Under the pieces are notes generated by a model. The model worked only from the letters and a program-made list of their open reading frames with translations, did no database searches and was not told the origin of the DNA. The position numbers and the translations under genes are program-made. DNA of 64,000 nucleotides from Niastella populi (GTDB lineage: Bacteria; Bacteroidota; Bacteroidia; Chitinophagales; Chitinophagaceae): positions 1-64,000 of the forward strand of contig NZ_LWBP01000204.1 in assembly GCF_002078015.1 (NCBI RefSeq), in the 5' to 3' direction. Of the stretch, positions 28,001-37,998 are shown one piece after another. Every line of letters begins with the position of its first letter. Positions within the stretch are counted from its first letter, which is position 1.

Positions 28001-29361
28001 ACAACGAAGGTGATCCAATTCAGGTGGTTATCGGCCGTACCGGTGAGATCCGGAACGTTGACCTGAAGAACGATCGTTTATTGAATGTGGTGAACGTGCC
28101 TTACGGTTCAACCCTGTTCGTAAAAGACGGTCAAACCGTGAAGAAAGGCGATACCCTTTGTACATGGGATCCGTTCAACAACGTAATCGTGGCCGAGATC
28201 GTTGGTCAGGTGAAATTTGAGAACGTTATTGAAGGTATTACCTATCGTGAAGAGGCCGACGAACAAACAGGTCACCGCGAGAAAGTGGTAATTGAAACAA
28301 AAGATAAAACCAAGATACCTACCCTGATCGTAGAGGGTAAGGACGTAAAACAATACAACCTGCCTGTAGGCTCACACATTGTGGTTGATGAATCAGAAGA
28401 TGTGAAAGCCGGTCAGGTGTTGGTGAAAATACCTCGTACGCTGCGGATGCAACGCGATATCACCGGGGGTCTGCCTCGTGTAACCGAGTTGTTTGAAGCA
28501 CGTAACCCGGGTAACCCCGCTATCGTATGCGAAATCGACGGTGTGGTTGCTTTTGGCGCCATCAAACGTGGTAACCGCGAAATCGTGGTTGAAGCGAAAG
28601 ACGGTGTTATCAAAAAATACCTGGTGCCGCTGACCCGCCAGATCCTGGTGCAGGATGGTGACTTTATCAAAGCCGGTGCATCGCTGTCTGACGGACAGGT
28701 TTCACCTGGCGATATCCTGTCAATTAAAGGTCCGTTCGCCGTACAGGAGTACGTAGTGAATGAAATTCAGGAGGTGTATCGTTTACAAGGTGTGAAGATC
28801 AATGATAAACACATTGAGGTGATCGTACGCCAGATGATGAAAAAGGTTGAGATCGTTGATCCGGGTGATACCCGCTTCCTCGAGGAAGACCTGGTTGACC
28901 GCTTTGATTTTAACGAAGAGAATGACTGGATCTTTGATAAGAAAGTTATTTCTGAACCTGGTGAAAGCGCCCGCCTGAAAGCCGGCCAGATCGTTAGCCT
29001 GCGTGAAATTCGCGAAGAAAACTCCCTGCTGCGTCGTACCGACAAAAAGCTGGTTGAATACCGCGATGCCAACCCGGCTACATCGCACCCCGTGCTGCTG
29101 GGTATTACCAAGGCCTCACTGGGTACTCAAAGCTGGATCTCAGCTGCATCGTTCCAGGAAACAACGAAAGTACTGTCTTCGGCTGCCATCCAGGGTAAGA
29201 CCGATGATATGCTGGGCTTGAAAGAGAATGTGATCACAGGTCACCCGATACCGGCAGGTACTGGTTTGCGTGACTTTGAGAACATGATCGTTGGTAGCAA
29301 GGAAGAATATGAATTGCTGCAAACAACCCGCGAAGCGATGAGCTTTGACGATGAAGAGTAA
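25069..29361 (+). CDS. rpoC: DNA-directed RNA polymerase subunit beta'
   Basis: 1430 residues. The N-terminal zinc finger ([20 protein letters not shown], near residue 66), the catalytic [12 protein letters not shown] with three magnesium-binding Asp, the second zinc site ([13 protein letters not shown]) and trigger loop region ([16 protein letters not shown]) are all present. It is the second gene of the rpoBC operon; a strong terminator follows. Confidence 0.99.
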   Translation: MAIKKDNRPRATFSKITIGLASPDSILERSYGEVLKPETINYRTYKPERDGLFCERIFGPVKDYECACGKYKRIRYKGIVCDRCGVEVTEKKVRRERMGHIKLVVPVVHIWYFKSLPNKIGYLLGVSSKKLESIVYYERFVVIQAGIREDRGLKSGDLLTEEEYLEILENLPKENQYLPDDDPQKFIAKMGAEAVHDLLQRIELDSLSFDLRNAAATETSQQRKADALKRLSVVEAFREANSRITNRPEWMVMQYIPVIPPELRPLVPLDGGRFASSDLNDLYRRVIIRNNRLKRLLEIKAPEVILRNEKRMLQEAVDSLFDNSRKSNAVKAEGGRALKSLSDVLKGKQGRFRQNLLGKRVDYSGRSVIVVGPELKLHECGLPKDMAAELFKPFIIRKLIERGIVKTVKSARKLVDRKEAVVWDILENILKGHPVMLNRAPTLHRLSIQAFQPKLIEGKAIQLHPLVCSAFNADFDGDQMAVHVPLSNAAVLEAQLLMLSSHNILNPQNGAPMTLPSQDMVLGLYYITKGKKSTETEKIRGEGKAFYSTEEVIIAYNENRVDLHAHIKVKVDVRNNDGAIVKKLTETTVGRVIFNEFVPKEVGYINALLTKKSLREIIGDIITITNVPKTAKFLDDIKQLGFRTAFRGGLSFSINDLIIPSIKGDVLEQAKGEVDEVWDNYNMGLITNNERYNQIVDIWSRVDTRITETLIRELSSDKQGFNSVYMMLDSGARGSKQQIKQLCGIRGLMAKPRKSGSTGSEIIENPILSNFKGGLNVLDYFISTHGARKGLADTALKTADAGYLTRRLVDVAQDVVITEEDCGTLRGIATSALKDNEEIVEPLYDRIIGRTSLHNVYNPQNDELIVEAGKEINEEIGKQIEEAGIETVEIRSVLTCESKRGVCVKCYGKNLATGNRAQKGDAVGIIAAQSIGEPGTQLTLRTFHVGGVAGSASVESSLTAKFDGTIQFDGLRTVGSVNNEGDPIQVVIGRTGEIRNVDLKNDRLLNVVNVPYGSTLFVKDGQTVKKGDTLCTWDPFNNVIVAEIVGQVKFENVIEGITYREEADEQTGHREKVVIETKDKTKIPTLIVEGKDVKQYNLPVGSHIVVDESEDVKAGQVLVKIPRTLRMQRDITGGLPRVTELFEARNPGNPAIVCEIDGVVAFGAIKRGNREIVVEAKDGVIKKYLVPLTRQILVQDGDFIKAGASLSDGQVSPGDILSIKGPFAVQEYVVNEIQEVYRLQGVKINDKHIEVIVRQMMKKVEIVDPGDTRFLEEDLVDRFDFNEENDWIFDKKVISEPGESARLKAGQIVSLREIREENSLLRRTDKKLVEYRDANPATSHPVLLGITKASLGTQSWISAASFQETTKVLSSAAIQGKTDDMLGLKENVITGHPIPAGTGLRDFENMIVGSKEEYELLQTTREAMSFDDEE

Positions 29362-29391
29362 TACAACTGATCATTCGTTGAAATGAAATAT

Positions 29392-29425
29392 AAAGTAGGA
29401 AGTGAATAGCTTCCTACTTTTTTTA
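29392..29425 (+). terminator. Rho-independent terminator of rpoBC
   Basis: Perfect 11-bp stem AAAGTAGGAAG (29392-29402) / CTTCCTACTTT (29410-29420), followed by a T run. Confidence 0.92.
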
Positions 29426-29499
29426 TAAGGTATACTTAATGTTAAAAGTTTTAACAATTTTCTTTTAGACTAGTATTCTATCTTGCAAAAAAGGCGTTC

Positions 29500-30093
29500 A
29501 TGAAAAATATTTCTACTATATTATCAATTCTTGCTCTTGTTCTCATAGGTGTTCTTTTTTATTTACATTTTGCAAAAGGCGAAAAACCGAATAAGGTATC
29601 GGTAAGTACGGATAAAAATGCCTCCAGTAATTTTTCGATAGCTTATTTCGATATCGATTCCCTGCAGGAACATTATGAGTATTTCAAGGATGTATCGGGT
29701 GATATTAAAAAGAAAGAGAACGCCATGAACGCCGAGCTGAACGACCTTACCAACAAGGCACAGCGCACCATTCGCAAATGGCAGGAGAAAGGCAATAACA
29801 TTACACAGGCCGAAGGTGAACAGGCGCAACGTGAAGTAGGGTTGCTGCAACAGCAATACCAGCAACGCAAAGGCGAACTGGAGCAGGAAATGCAGAAGCT
29901 TCAGGTTGACCGCATGACCGAGCTGCGCAAACAGGTAGAAGAATTTTTGAAAGAGTACAACAAGTCAAAGAAGTTCTCTTATATACTTTCATACGAGCCC
30001 GGCTTTATCATTTACTATAAAGACTCGGCGTATAACATCACCGGTGATCTTATCAATGGGTTGAACTCGCAGTATAAAGGAAAGAAGAAGTAA
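29500..30093 (+). CDS. OmpH/Skp-family periplasmic protein
   Basis: 197 residues: an N-terminal signal or anchor helix (about 5-24), FSIAYFDIDSLQEHYEYFKD at the start of the mature domain, a long coiled coil (about 70-150, rich in Glu, Gln, Lys and Arg) and a small C-terminal strand region. This layout is that of OmpH/Skp chaperones, which hold unfolded outer-membrane proteins in the periplasm. It is monocistronic after rpoC with its own terminator. Confidence 0.85.
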   Translation: MKNISTILSILALVLIGVLFYLHFAKGEKPNKVSVSTDKNASSNFSIAYFDIDSLQEHYEYFKDVSGDIKKKENAMNAELNDLTNKAQRTIRKWQEKGNNITQAEGEQAQREVGLLQQQYQQRKGELEQEMQKLQVDRMTELRKQVEEFLKEYNKSKKFSYILSYEPGFIIYYKDSAYNITGDLINGLNSQYKGKKK

Positions 30094-30147
30094 GCATTGG
30101 TTGAAAACTTAACAGATTGAGAGGGGAATACCCGGTTTGCTCAATAC

Positions 30148-30193
30148 AACGCCAAAAGTTGAATGTGGTATACGTTCTGCTTTTGGCGTTTTG
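30148..30193 (+). terminator. Terminator of the OmpH-like gene
   Basis: Perfect stem AACGCCAAAAG (30148-30158) / CTTTTGGCGTT (30180-30190) with a 21-base loop, followed by TT. Confidence 0.75.
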
Positions 30194-30385
30194 CATTCCG
30201 GCTTCAACTCTTTCCGCATTTCGCCCGCATGCTGCTAACATTCTTTTGCACAAACATCGTGTAACTGTCGCCTGATCAGGCGAATATTCGTAAAGATTGT
30301 GGAAATCTGGTATAACCGTGATTCGGGTTAGTTTCCTTATCTTGGGAAGGTTAAAACCTGATTTTCTTACCATTATAAAACCAAT

Positions 30386-31852
30386 ATGGCAGAACACGCT
30401 TCGTCATTTAAACCATCTCTTAGTTTGGTGGATGCTACCATGGTGGTAGCCGGTTCAATGATCGGTTCGGGTATATTTATCGTTACTTCCGATATTACCC
30501 GCAACGTGGGAAGTGCCGGCTGGATCATAGCCGTTTGGCTGATCACCGGTTTCATGACCATCACCGCTGCCGTTAGTTATGGCGAGCTGAGCGGTATGTA
30601 TCCCAAAGCGGGGGGACAATATGTTTATTTAAAAGAAGCATTTAACCCGTTAGCGGGTTTCCTGTATGGGTGGAGCTTTTTTTCGGTGATACAAACAGCT
30701 ACCATCGCTGCCGTTGCAGTTGCCTTTAGCCGCTATACCGCTTACCTCGTTCCGTGGTTTAGCGAAAGCCATAAGTTATGGGGAATAGAAAAAGGACTGA
30801 ATGCCCAGGGCGTTATGGAATATTCCTTCTCCATCAGTGCCGCCCAGGTGCTGGCCATCGCTCTCATCATGTTTCTTACCTACACCAACACAAAAGGGAT
30901 CAAAGGCGGCAAGATCATTCAAACCTCTTTCACTACCGTAAAGCTGTTGTCATTATTCGGTCTTATCATATTGGGATTCCTTTTCGTACAGCATAGCTTC
31001 TGGGGCGAAAACTGGCAAACAGGAATGAACGCCACGCACCTGCAACAGGATGCGAGCGGCAACTTCCTGAAGGACGGGGAATGGCTTTCTATTGGCGGTA
31101 CCGCGTTGATTGGCGCCATTGCCGCCGCAATGGTTGGTTCTATCTTCAGCAGCGACAGCTGGAACAACGTAACTTTTATTGCCGGTGAAATAAAGAATCC
31201 TAAAAGGAATATCGGGTTGAGCCTGTTTCTGGGTACCCTCATCGTTACAGTTATTTATGTAGCCGCCAACCTGATGTACCTGAATGTGCTGCCCCTGAGC
31301 CAGATCGCTTATCCCGAAGGGGACAGGGTGGCAGTGGCTGCAGCGAACTCGATATTTGGAAATATAGGCGCTTATATCATTGCCGTAATGATCATGGTGA
31401 GCACTTTTGGTTGTAACAACGGTCTTATTCTGGCCGGCGCCCGTGTTTATTATACCATGGCCAAGGATGGATTGTTCTTTAAGCGTACAGCGATATTGAA
31501 CAAAAATGCCGTTCCGGAATTTGCCCTCTGGATTCAGGCCGGCATGGCCAGTGTGTTATGTTTAAGCGGCAGCTATGGCGATCTGCTGGATATGATCTCC
31601 TTTGTGGCGGTGCTGTTCTATGCGCTGACAATTATCGGCATTTTCATTTTACGCAAAAAGCGTCCGGATGCAGATCGGCCTTACAAAGCCTTTGGTTACC
31701 CCGTGCTGCCCATTATTTATATTATTCTGGCCTTAACATTCAGCATTTTCCTTATCAAAATGAAACCCCAGTATGCAGGAATTGGGCTGGGAATTGTTTT
31801 GGCAGGTGTTCCTTTATATTATCTTGCAGTGCGAATAAAGAAAAACGTATAG
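30386..31852 (+). CDS. APC-family amino acid permease
   Basis: 488 residues with about 12 hydrophobic segments. The first helix carries the APC substrate-binding break (VVAGSMIGSGIFIVTSDI), and further APC features include FNPLAGFLYGWSFF and the ARVYYTMAKDGLFF loop. It probably takes up or exchanges amino acids across the inner membrane. Substrate is not predictable. It stands alone on the plus strand before the heptose-phosphate kinase gene. Confidence 0.9.
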   Translation: MAEHASSFKPSLSLVDATMVVAGSMIGSGIFIVTSDITRNVGSAGWIIAVWLITGFMTITAAVSYGELSGMYPKAGGQYVYLKEAFNPLAGFLYGWSFFSVIQTATIAAVAVAFSRYTAYLVPWFSESHKLWGIEKGLNAQGVMEYSFSISAAQVLAIALIMFLTYTNTKGIKGGKIIQTSFTTVKLLSLFGLIILGFLFVQHSFWGENWQTGMNATHLQQDASGNFLKDGEWLSIGGTALIGAIAAAMVGSIFSSDSWNNVTFIAGEIKNPKRNIGLSLFLGTLIVTVIYVAANLMYLNVLPLSQIAYPEGDRVAVAAANSIFGNIGAYIIAVMIMVSTFGCNNGLILAGARVYYTMAKDGLFFKRTAILNKNAVPEFALWIQAGMASVLCLSGSYGDLLDMISFVAVLFYALTIIGIFILRKKRPDADRPYKAFGYPVLPIIYIILALTFSIFLIKMKPQYAGIGLGIVLAGVPLYYLAVRIKKNV

Positions 31853-31948
31853 ATTATAAGCTGGTGTGCCGCGGTTTGTTTGCAATGTGCCGGTATTCCG
31901 GACTTAGTGAGGCAGGCTGTGGCACGCTTTTATAGCAACAAATAAAGT

Positions 31949-32944
31949 ATGAGTAAGATAGATTTTGACAAACTGTTTACCGGATTTTCGAATATTAAAG
32001 CTGGTGTTATAGGCGATGTGATGCTGGATATTTACTGGTGGGGACATGTAGAAAGAATTTCGCCGGAAGCGCCGGTACCTGTTGTGGCGCTGGATAAAAA
32101 AGAGCATCGTATTGGCGGCGCCGGCAATGTGGCGCTTAACCTGGCGGCCCTTGGCGCCCATACATCCATACTTTCAGTTATGGGGAACGATGAAAACGGC
32201 AGTGCGTTAATAGAACTGTTCAACGAACACCACATCAATACCGCATACGTATCGCAGCAGCCTTCGCGTATCACTACGGCCAAAACCCGCATCATCAGCC
32301 GAAATCAGCAAATGATGCGGCTCGATGCAGAGATCACCAAAGACCTGAGCACAGATGACGAGAACGCCCTGATTGAAAAAGTGCGTCAGTACATCATCAG
32401 CGAGCGGCCGCAGGTGATCATATTCGAGGATTATAACAAAGGCGTGCTAACAGAGCGCGTGATCAGGGAAGTGACAACCCTTTGTAAACAACATGACGTT
32501 ATCACTACCGTTGATCCCAAACGAAAAAATTTCTTCTCATACGAAGGCGTAGATATCTTTAAACCTAATTTAAAGGAAGTGAAGGACGGGTTGAACCTGC
32601 TGATAGATGAGGTTAACCTTACCACTTTGAACGATATTCACCGGCAGTTGCAAAAGAAACTGAGCCACTCCATCTCCTTCATTACGCTCAGCGAAAAAGG
32701 CGTGTTTTACCAGGAGAACAGTACCTCGAAGATCATTCCTTCGCATTTGAGAAATATTGCAGATGTATCAGGCGCCGGCGACACGGTAATTGCCGTAGCC
32801 TCCCTGATTTATGCTGCTACCAAACGCATTGATCTTATGGCCGAAGTAGCCAACATTGCCGGGGGGCTGGTTTGTGAGGAAGTAGGTACGGCGGCGGTGA
32901 ATAAGGAAAGATTACTGCATGAGTGCAAGGAACTTCTTTCATAG
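31949..32944 (+). CDS. rfaE1: D-glycero-beta-D-manno-heptose-7-phosphate kinase (PfkB family)
   Basis: 331 residues matching the kinase half of HldE: GDVMLDIYWWGHVERISPEAPVPV at the N-terminus, the sugar-binding GGAGNVALNLAALGAH, and the PfkB ATP/catalytic motif SGAGDTVIA near residue 275. It phosphorylates heptose-7-phosphate to the 1,7-bisphosphate for LPS inner core. The nucleotidyltransferase half is absent, as in the two-gene arrangement. The neighbour is a fructosamine kinase, and no LPS transferases are in view. A related sugar substrate cannot be excluded. Confidence 0.88.
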   Translation: MSKIDFDKLFTGFSNIKAGVIGDVMLDIYWWGHVERISPEAPVPVVALDKKEHRIGGAGNVALNLAALGAHTSILSVMGNDENGSALIELFNEHHINTAYVSQQPSRITTAKTRIISRNQQMMRLDAEITKDLSTDDENALIEKVRQYIISERPQVIIFEDYNKGVLTERVIREVTTLCKQHDVITTVDPKRKNFFSYEGVDIFKPNLKEVKDGLNLLIDEVNLTTLNDIHRQLQKKLSHSISFITLSEKGVFYQENSTSKIIPSHLRNIADVSGAGDTVIAVASLIYAATKRIDLMAEVANIAGGLVCEEVGTAAVNKERLLHECKELLS

Positions 32945-33019
32945 GTAAACAGCGGCGCCCCAGGCCGCGGTACTGCGTGCAGAACCACAAACTATAACAA
33001 CAAACCATAAACGGTATCC

Positions 33020-33877
33020 ATGCTTACGCCATCCGTTCAATCATACATTGAGCAAATATTGAACGATACAGGCACATTTACAGCTATTGGCGGTGGATCG
33101 ATCAATTATACCTATAGAATAAAGACCAGTAAGCACAGCTTTTTTTGCAAGATCAACAGCCTCGCCGATTTCCCCGGCATGTTCGATGCCGAGCAGCACG
33201 GACTGGCTTTGCTGGCTCAGCAACAGATAATTCGCGTTCCCCGAATAGTTGCCAATGAACAAAAAAACGGTAACCAGATACTTATACTGGAATGGATTGA
33301 ACAGGGGGTAAAGAGCGATACCTTCTGGGAAACCTTCGGCCGGCAACTGGCAGCCCTGCATCATGTACAGCACGAGGGGTGCGGGTTGGCTTCCGACAAT
33401 TATATGGGCGCTTTGCCCCAGCATAATACACCCACCGGTAGCTGGACTGAATTCTTTATACAACAGCGATTACAGCCCCAGTTAAAACTGGCCCTCAGCC
33501 ATCAACTGCTTGAACCGGCACATGCCGCTCAGTTCGAGAAATTATATCAACAGTTAAGTGTTATATTTCCTGCAGAGCCGCCTGTATTATTGCACGGCGA
33601 CCTGTGGAGCGGCAATTTCCTTTGCGATGAAAGAGGAAAGCCCGTGCTGATCGACCCGGCCGTATACTACGGGCATAGAAGTATGGATATGGCCATGACC
33701 ACCTTATTTGGCGGTTTTGACGCCAGCTTTTATGAAAGTTATAATTATCATTTCCCATTGCCGGCGAACTACAGGCAGCAATGGGAGGTGTGCAACTTAT
33801 ACCCTTTGCTCATACATTTGAATTTGTTTGGCAAAAGCTATCTGGCCGATATTTTGAATACAATCCGACAGTATTGA
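33020..33877 (+). CDS. Fructosamine kinase family protein
   Basis: 285 residues. Aminoglycoside-phosphotransferase-like fold: GGGSINYTYRI glycine loop, catalytic HGDLWSGNF (Asp and Asn near residue 195) and metal-binding IDPAVYYGHRSMDMAM. Fructosamine kinases phosphorylate ketoamines formed by glycation so that they break down; family members in bacteria also act on other sugars. It begins 75 bases after the heptose-phosphate kinase gene and may be co-transcribed. Confidence 0.88.
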   Translation: MLTPSVQSYIEQILNDTGTFTAIGGGSINYTYRIKTSKHSFFCKINSLADFPGMFDAEQHGLALLAQQQIIRVPRIVANEQKNGNQILILEWIEQGVKSDTFWETFGRQLAALHHVQHEGCGLASDNYMGALPQHNTPTGSWTEFFIQQRLQPQLKLALSHQLLEPAHAAQFEKLYQQLSVIFPAEPPVLLHGDLWSGNFLCDERGKPVLIDPAVYYGHRSMDMAMTTLFGGFDASFYESYNYHFPLPANYRQQWEVCNLYPLLIHLNLFGKSYLADILNTIRQY

Positions 33878-34076
33878 TTTACGTTATAAAAGTCATTAGT
33901 CAGTTGGCGATTGGCAGCAGGCAAAGGGAATTCGCGATTTAATGGAGAAGGTTGATTGCCGAAATATTTGCAAAAAAGCAAAATGCCAATTGAATAAAGC
34001 GCAAAATTGTAAGTATTATGTAATAAGTTGCATGTAACAGATAATAAGCGCATGACGGGTAATGGCAGCTATTGCA

Positions 34077-34084
34077 TAAATTTG
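34077..34084 (+). promoter_or_regulatory. Candidate -7 box of rnz
   Basis: TAAATTTG fits TAnnTTTG, 69 bases before the rnz start. No clear -33 partner. Confidence 0.45.
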
Positions 34085-34153
34085 TACAATGAAATGCAGC
34101 AGAATGACTTATGACGCCGTCTTAAACAAAGTGATAACCTCTTAACAAATTGA

Positions 34154-35068
34154 ATGCTGGCTGTTACTATACTGGGAAATAACTCTGCTTTGCCGGCCTA
34201 TGACCGGCATCCTACGTCGCAGGTTGTGACGCTGGACGATAATTTATTCCTGGTTGATTGTGGTGAAGGCACGCAGCAGCAGCTGGCTAAATTCCGCATT
34301 CGCTGGTCACGCATTAATTACATCTTCATATCACACCTGCACGGCGATCATTATTTTGGGTTACCGGGCCTTTTGCACAGCATGGGTTTGCTGCATCGTG
34401 AGCATGACCTGCATTTGTTTGCCCCGGCTCCCCTGCAAAAAATTCTCGACCTTCAACTGGAAGCGGCTTCCAACATGTTGCCGTATCCACTGCATTTTTA
34501 TCCGCTCGAAAAAGAAGGGGTGATTGTACAAAATGAGAAGTTCAGGGTTACCTGTTTCCCTACCAAACACCGTATTCCCTGCTGGGGTTTCCGGTTCGAC
34601 CAGGTGCGCGCGCCGCGCCGGGTTAATCCTGAAAAAGCCATTGAACATGGCATACCCGCTGCATTTTACGACCGGTTGAAATGGGGCGACGATTATATGA
34701 ATAAAGCAGGGGAACTAATAAAGAATGAATGGGTAACCAACCCGGGGGTAAAACCTTTGTCATACGCTTATTGCGCCGATACCATTTACGATGAAGAGTT
34801 GATTGACAAAGTGCGCGGCGTTGACCTTTTATACCATGAAACCACGTATTTAAAGGACCTCGATACAAGAGCTGCGCTTCGTTTTCACTCAACAACCACA
34901 CAGGCCGCCGGCATTGCCAAAAATGCCGGGGTTGGCCGTTTGCTGATCGGGCATTTCAGTTCGAAGTACGACAAGCTGGATGTTTTCGAGCAGGAAGCCT
35001 GCGAGGTATTCCCCGATACGAGCCTGGCGCTGGAAGGCGTTTCGTTTAGAGCCATTCAAAAGAAATAG
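34154..35068 (+). CDS. rnz: Ribonuclease Z
   Basis: 304 residues, metallo-beta-lactamase fold. Zinc ligands are visible in HLHGDH (near residue 62) and in later His/Asp motifs (CADT, YHETTY, IGHFSSKY). It matures tRNA 3' ends by endonucleolytic cleavage. That fits this window, where no tRNA encodes CCA and RNase Z plus CCA addition would be needed. Convergent with dapA across a shared inverted repeat. Confidence 0.96.
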   Translation: MLAVTILGNNSALPAYDRHPTSQVVTLDDNLFLVDCGEGTQQQLAKFRIRWSRINYIFISHLHGDHYFGLPGLLHSMGLLHREHDLHLFAPAPLQKILDLQLEAASNMLPYPLHFYPLEKEGVIVQNEKFRVTCFPTKHRIPCWGFRFDQVRAPRRVNPEKAIEHGIPAAFYDRLKWGDDYMNKAGELIKNEWVTNPGVKPLSYAYCADTIYDEELIDKVRGVDLLYHETTYLKDLDTRAALRFHSTTTQAAGIAKNAGVGRLLIGHFSSKYDKLDVFEQEACEVFPDTSLALEGVSFRAIQKK

Positions 35069-35109
35069 CGAATATCGAATTTCAAATGTTCAATGTTGAA
35101 GTAAAAGAA

Positions 35110-35142
35110 AATGTCGAATGCGATACTTCGACATTCGACATT
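35110..35142. terminator. Inverted repeat between convergent rnz and dapA
   Basis: Perfect 11-bp arms AATGTCGAATG (35110-35120) / CATTCGACATT (35132-35142). The minus strand has TTTTCTTTTAC after the stem, fitting a dapA terminator; the plus strand is only AT-rich. It lies in a patch of repeated words (ttcgacattcgacattcaa) that may be a variable repeat. Confidence 0.6.
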
Positions 35143-35165
35143 CAATATTTAGTATTCAATATTTT

Positions 35166-36050
35166 CTATTTCCCTTTAAGGAACCCCTGTACCTGCCGAT
35201 ACAATCCTTCGCTCAACGGAACCATTGGCAGCCTGAGGTTGTTCTGAAGCAGTTCCAGTTCGGTCATAAAGGCTTTTACACCGGCTGGATTGTTCTCGGC
35301 AAACATCAGGTCGTATGCTTCTATCAACACATCGTTCAATGATTTGGCAGCTTTGAAGTCACCTTTCAAACACTGGCGCACCATATGGGTGAATTGTTGC
35401 GGAAAGGCATTGGCGGCAACACTGATAACACCATCCATACCGCAGGCGATCTGGGGCAGCACAAGGGCGTCGTCGCCGCTAACTACGAGGAAGTTCTCGG
35501 GACGGTCGCGCAGGATCTGCATACACTGGGCCATATCGCCACTGGCTTCTTTAATACCACCGATGTTTGCTACTTCATTGGCCAGGCGCAGGGTAGTGGC
35601 AGCGGTCATATTGCGACCGGTACGGCCCGGTACATTATATAATAAAATAGGTTTGGGCGAAGCCGCAGCCAGCGCCTTGTAATGCTGGAAAATGCCTTCC
35701 TGGGAAGGTTTGTTGTAATACGGGCTGGCGCTCAGCACTGCGGTTGCTTTATCTAAAGGAAAAGTTTCCAGCTCTTTTATTAATTCAGCAGTATCGTTAC
35801 CACCAATACCAACTACAATGGGAACCCGGCCATTCACTTTTTCATAAGTGAAGCGAACGATGGCGATCTTTTCTTCTTTACTAAGTGTTGGAGTTTCGCC
35901 GGTTGTACCAAGGGTTACTACGTATTCAGTACCGCCATTGATTACGAAATCGATGATTTTACTTAACGCGTCAAGATCAACTTCTCCATTTGATTTGAAA
36001 GGGGTTACCAGCGCCACGCCGGTGCCATATAATGATTGACGAAGAGACAT
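35166..36050 (-). CDS. dapA: 4-hydroxy-tetrahydrodipicolinate synthase
   Basis: 294 residues, TIM barrel. Contains TLGTTGETPTLS (pyruvate-site Thr pair), catalytic Tyr in YNVPGRTG and Schiff-base Lys in IGGIKEASGD (near residue 165). It condenses pyruvate with aspartate semialdehyde, the first committed step to diaminopimelate and lysine. It lies downstream of accA on the same strand with a 233-base gap, so it is probably separately transcribed. Confidence 0.96.
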   Translation of the reverse strand: MSLRQSLYGTGVALVTPFKSNGEVDLDALSKIIDFVINGGTEYVVTLGTTGETPTLSKEEKIAIVRFTYEKVNGRVPIVVGIGGNDTAELIKELETFPLDKATAVLSASPYYNKPSQEGIFQHYKALAAASPKPILLYNVPGRTGRNMTAATTLRLANEVANIGGIKEASGDMAQCMQILRDRPENFLVVSGDDALVLPQIACGMDGVISVAANAFPQQFTHMVRQCLKGDFKAAKSLNDVLIEAYDLMFAENNPAGVKAFMTELELLQNNLRLPMVPLSEGLYRQVQGFLKGK

Positions 36051-36283
36051 GATAATTCAGATTGAAAATTGCAGATTTTAGATTTAAGGAGTCCCGCTTT
36101 AAGGGAAACCTGTTAACGTTTGGAATTGCTGAGTAGAGATAAGGATGAACAAGTGAGTGAAACCGGTCATTCGCGCGGGCAACGATGCTGAGCAGAGTTA
36201 CTGCAACTCATAATAAAGAATTACTGCCTTAATTATAATTCCGATCAGCAGGTGCCGGTTATCAGGCGAGCCACCCGGGGCTG

Positions 36284-37261
36284 CTAAGCTGGCAATTCAT
36301 CCCAGAAGCCCATCTTGTTAAACTTATCGATTCGCTTTCGAACACGTTCTTCAGGATCCATCTGTTTCAGCTCGTTGATGGTGCTAATGAGGTAAGGCTT
36401 TAACAAGCCTGCGGCTTCATCATAATCCCAGTGTGCGCCGCCAACGGGCTCTGGAATGATACCATCAATTAATCCAAATTCATACATATAATCGGCAGTG
36501 AGTTTTAACTGTTCGGCTGCTTTTTCTTTCTGATCCCAGCTACGCCACAGAATTGAGCTGCAGCTTTCGGGCGAAATAACTGTATACCAGGTATTTTCCA
36601 GCATATATACTTTATCGCCAACGCCAATACCCATAGCACCGCCCGATGCACCTTCGCCAATGATCACACAAATTACCGGCACCTTCAACCGCATCATTTC
36701 ATAAATATTACGGGCAATGGCTTCGCCCTGGCCTCTTTCCTCGGCTTCAAGACCGGGGTAGGCGCCGGGCGTATCGATGAGCGTAATGATCGGTTTGTCG
36801 AACTTCTCAGCCAGTTTCATCAGCCGCAGGGCCTTGCGGTACCCTTCGGGATTAGCCATACCAAAATTACGCAACTGGCGTGCCTTGGTATTGATACCTT
36901 TTTGCTGACCGATTATCATTACTGTCTGGCCATCGAGGTTGGCGAAACCGCCTACCATGGCCTTATCATCTTTTACATTGCGGTCTCCGAACAGCTCAAC
37001 AAAATCGGTTGAGAGTTTGGAGATATATTTCATCGTATAAGGACGGTCGGGGTGACGGCTCAACTGCACTTTTTGCCAGGGCGTAAGGTTTTGCGTAATG
37101 GCCTTACGGGTCTCCAGCACACGCTCTTCCAGTTTCTTAATAGGGTCAGTCAGATCAAGTTTACTCTTTTCGGCCTTTTGCTTCAAGCCTTCTATATCAT
37201 CAAAAAGGTCTTTGATCGGTTTTTCAAAATCCAGGAACTGACGGTTTTTATCTTGCGGCAT
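36284..37261 (-). CDS. accA: Acetyl-CoA carboxylase carboxyltransferase subunit alpha
   Basis: 325 residues, the usual length. Contains the crotonase-fold carboxyltransferase core: [23 protein letters not shown] and the oxyanion region [16 protein letters not shown]. It pairs with AccD to transfer carboxyl from biotin to acetyl-CoA for fatty-acid synthesis. accD is not in the window. A candidate promoter lies about 210 bases upstream. Confidence 0.97.
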   Translation of the reverse strand: MPQDKNRQFLDFEKPIKDLFDDIEGLKQKAEKSKLDLTDPIKKLEERVLETRKAITQNLTPWQKVQLSRHPDRPYTMKYISKLSTDFVELFGDRNVKDDKAMVGGFANLDGQTVMIIGQQKGINTKARQLRNFGMANPEGYRKALRLMKLAEKFDKPIITLIDTPGAYPGLEAEERGQGEAIARNIYEMMRLKVPVICVIIGEGASGGAMGIGVGDKVYMLENTWYTVISPESCSSILWRSWDQKEKAAEQLKLTADYMYEFGLIDGIIPEPVGGAHWDYDEAAGLLKPYLISTINELKQMDPEERVRKRIDKFNKMGFWDELPA

Positions 37262-37747
37262 AGGCAGTGATAATAAGCTGTAAAATTAAGGGATGAAGGA
37301 TTTTTTATGAAAGTTTTCTATAAACCCCCGGTTACACCTGTAAACCTGCAAAATCAGGGATCTGGCAGATTTTGGCACTAAATGGGCCGTTTATACAGAA
37401 CTCATTGTAACTGAGCAGGTATTAACGAAATCCCCCGGGCATTTATGATACGCTTTCCTGATTTAAAGGCTGCAAATGTAGTGTGAAAACGGGAGAATAC
37501 TCCCCTGCCCCTCCCGGTGGGGGAGAAATAGTTGGCAGGTACGCAAAGCACCAGCCTTAAGAATGGTGACCCTGTCAAATTTTCAACTGCGCCAGCTGCG
37601 GTTGCTGAACTTCTTACATAAAAAATGACAAATTTTTAGCCGGTATATGTCCTTGGCCAAATGGCATATAACTTGAAAAAGGTTATAGAAATAATTGTAT
37701 TACCATTTTATGCTTTTGTTTAGTAAATCATTCAAAAACATAATATC
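37262..37747. other. Divergent spacer upstream of accA and the small ORFs
   Basis: 486 bases. It holds the candidate accA promoter, a CTCCCC/GGGGAG dyad near 37500-37526, and TGGCATATAACTTGA (37662-37676). The last has the spacing of a sigma-54 promoter (TGGC-N7-TTG) but lacks the -12 GC. No gene is visible. Confidence 0.45.
37473..37480 (-). promoter_or_regulatory. Candidate -7 box of accA
   Basis: On the minus strand this reads TACATTTG, matching TAnnTTTG, 212 bases before the accA ATG. No clear -33 element. Confidence 0.45.
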
Positions 37748-37870
37748 ATGGCAAACAATACCGAGTTGATCCTGCTGCATACCTGCGTGGCAGCAAAACC
37801 GCCGCCCATCGGCCCGGAATTCATTTTCTCCTGTACTGACAACTTATTGCGTAAAACTTATAATGTATAA
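37748..37870 (+). CDS. Small 40-residue hypothetical protein
   Basis: ATG to TAA, 40 codons, reading MANNTELILLHTCVAAKPPP at the start, with two Cys and no transmembrane segment. It is not recognisable. It is followed 5 bases later by another 40-codon frame, then by hsp20. Equal lengths and tight spacing make a small-protein operon possible, but chance is not excluded at this size. Confidence 0.35.
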   Translation: MANNTELILLHTCVAAKPPPIGPEFIFSCTDNLLRKTYNV

Positions 37871-37875
37871 TAGTT

Positions 37876-37998
37876 ATGAGATCTACTTTAAGCAATTGGT
37901 ACCATCAGTTTTGGCTGCCGGTTAAATTCTATACAACTTATTTGATCCGCTGCATCCGGAACGATGACCAGGACAATAACCCGTTTATTATTTTTTAG
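37876..37998 (+). CDS. Second small 40-residue hypothetical protein
   Basis: ATG to TAG, 40 codons, starting MRSTLSNWYHQFWLPVKFYT, rich in aromatic residues, ending DDQDNNPFIIF. No family recognised. It lies 5 bases after the preceding small frame and 68 bases before hsp20. Confidence 0.35.
   Translation: MRSTLSNWYHQFWLPVKFYTTYLIRCIRNDDQDNNPFIIF

Noticed and set aside
32945-33019. Copy of the tuf/rpoBC leader element upstream of the fructosamine kinase
   Set aside because: The GC-rich stretch here shares only short words with the element and lacks the 15-mer and hairpin.
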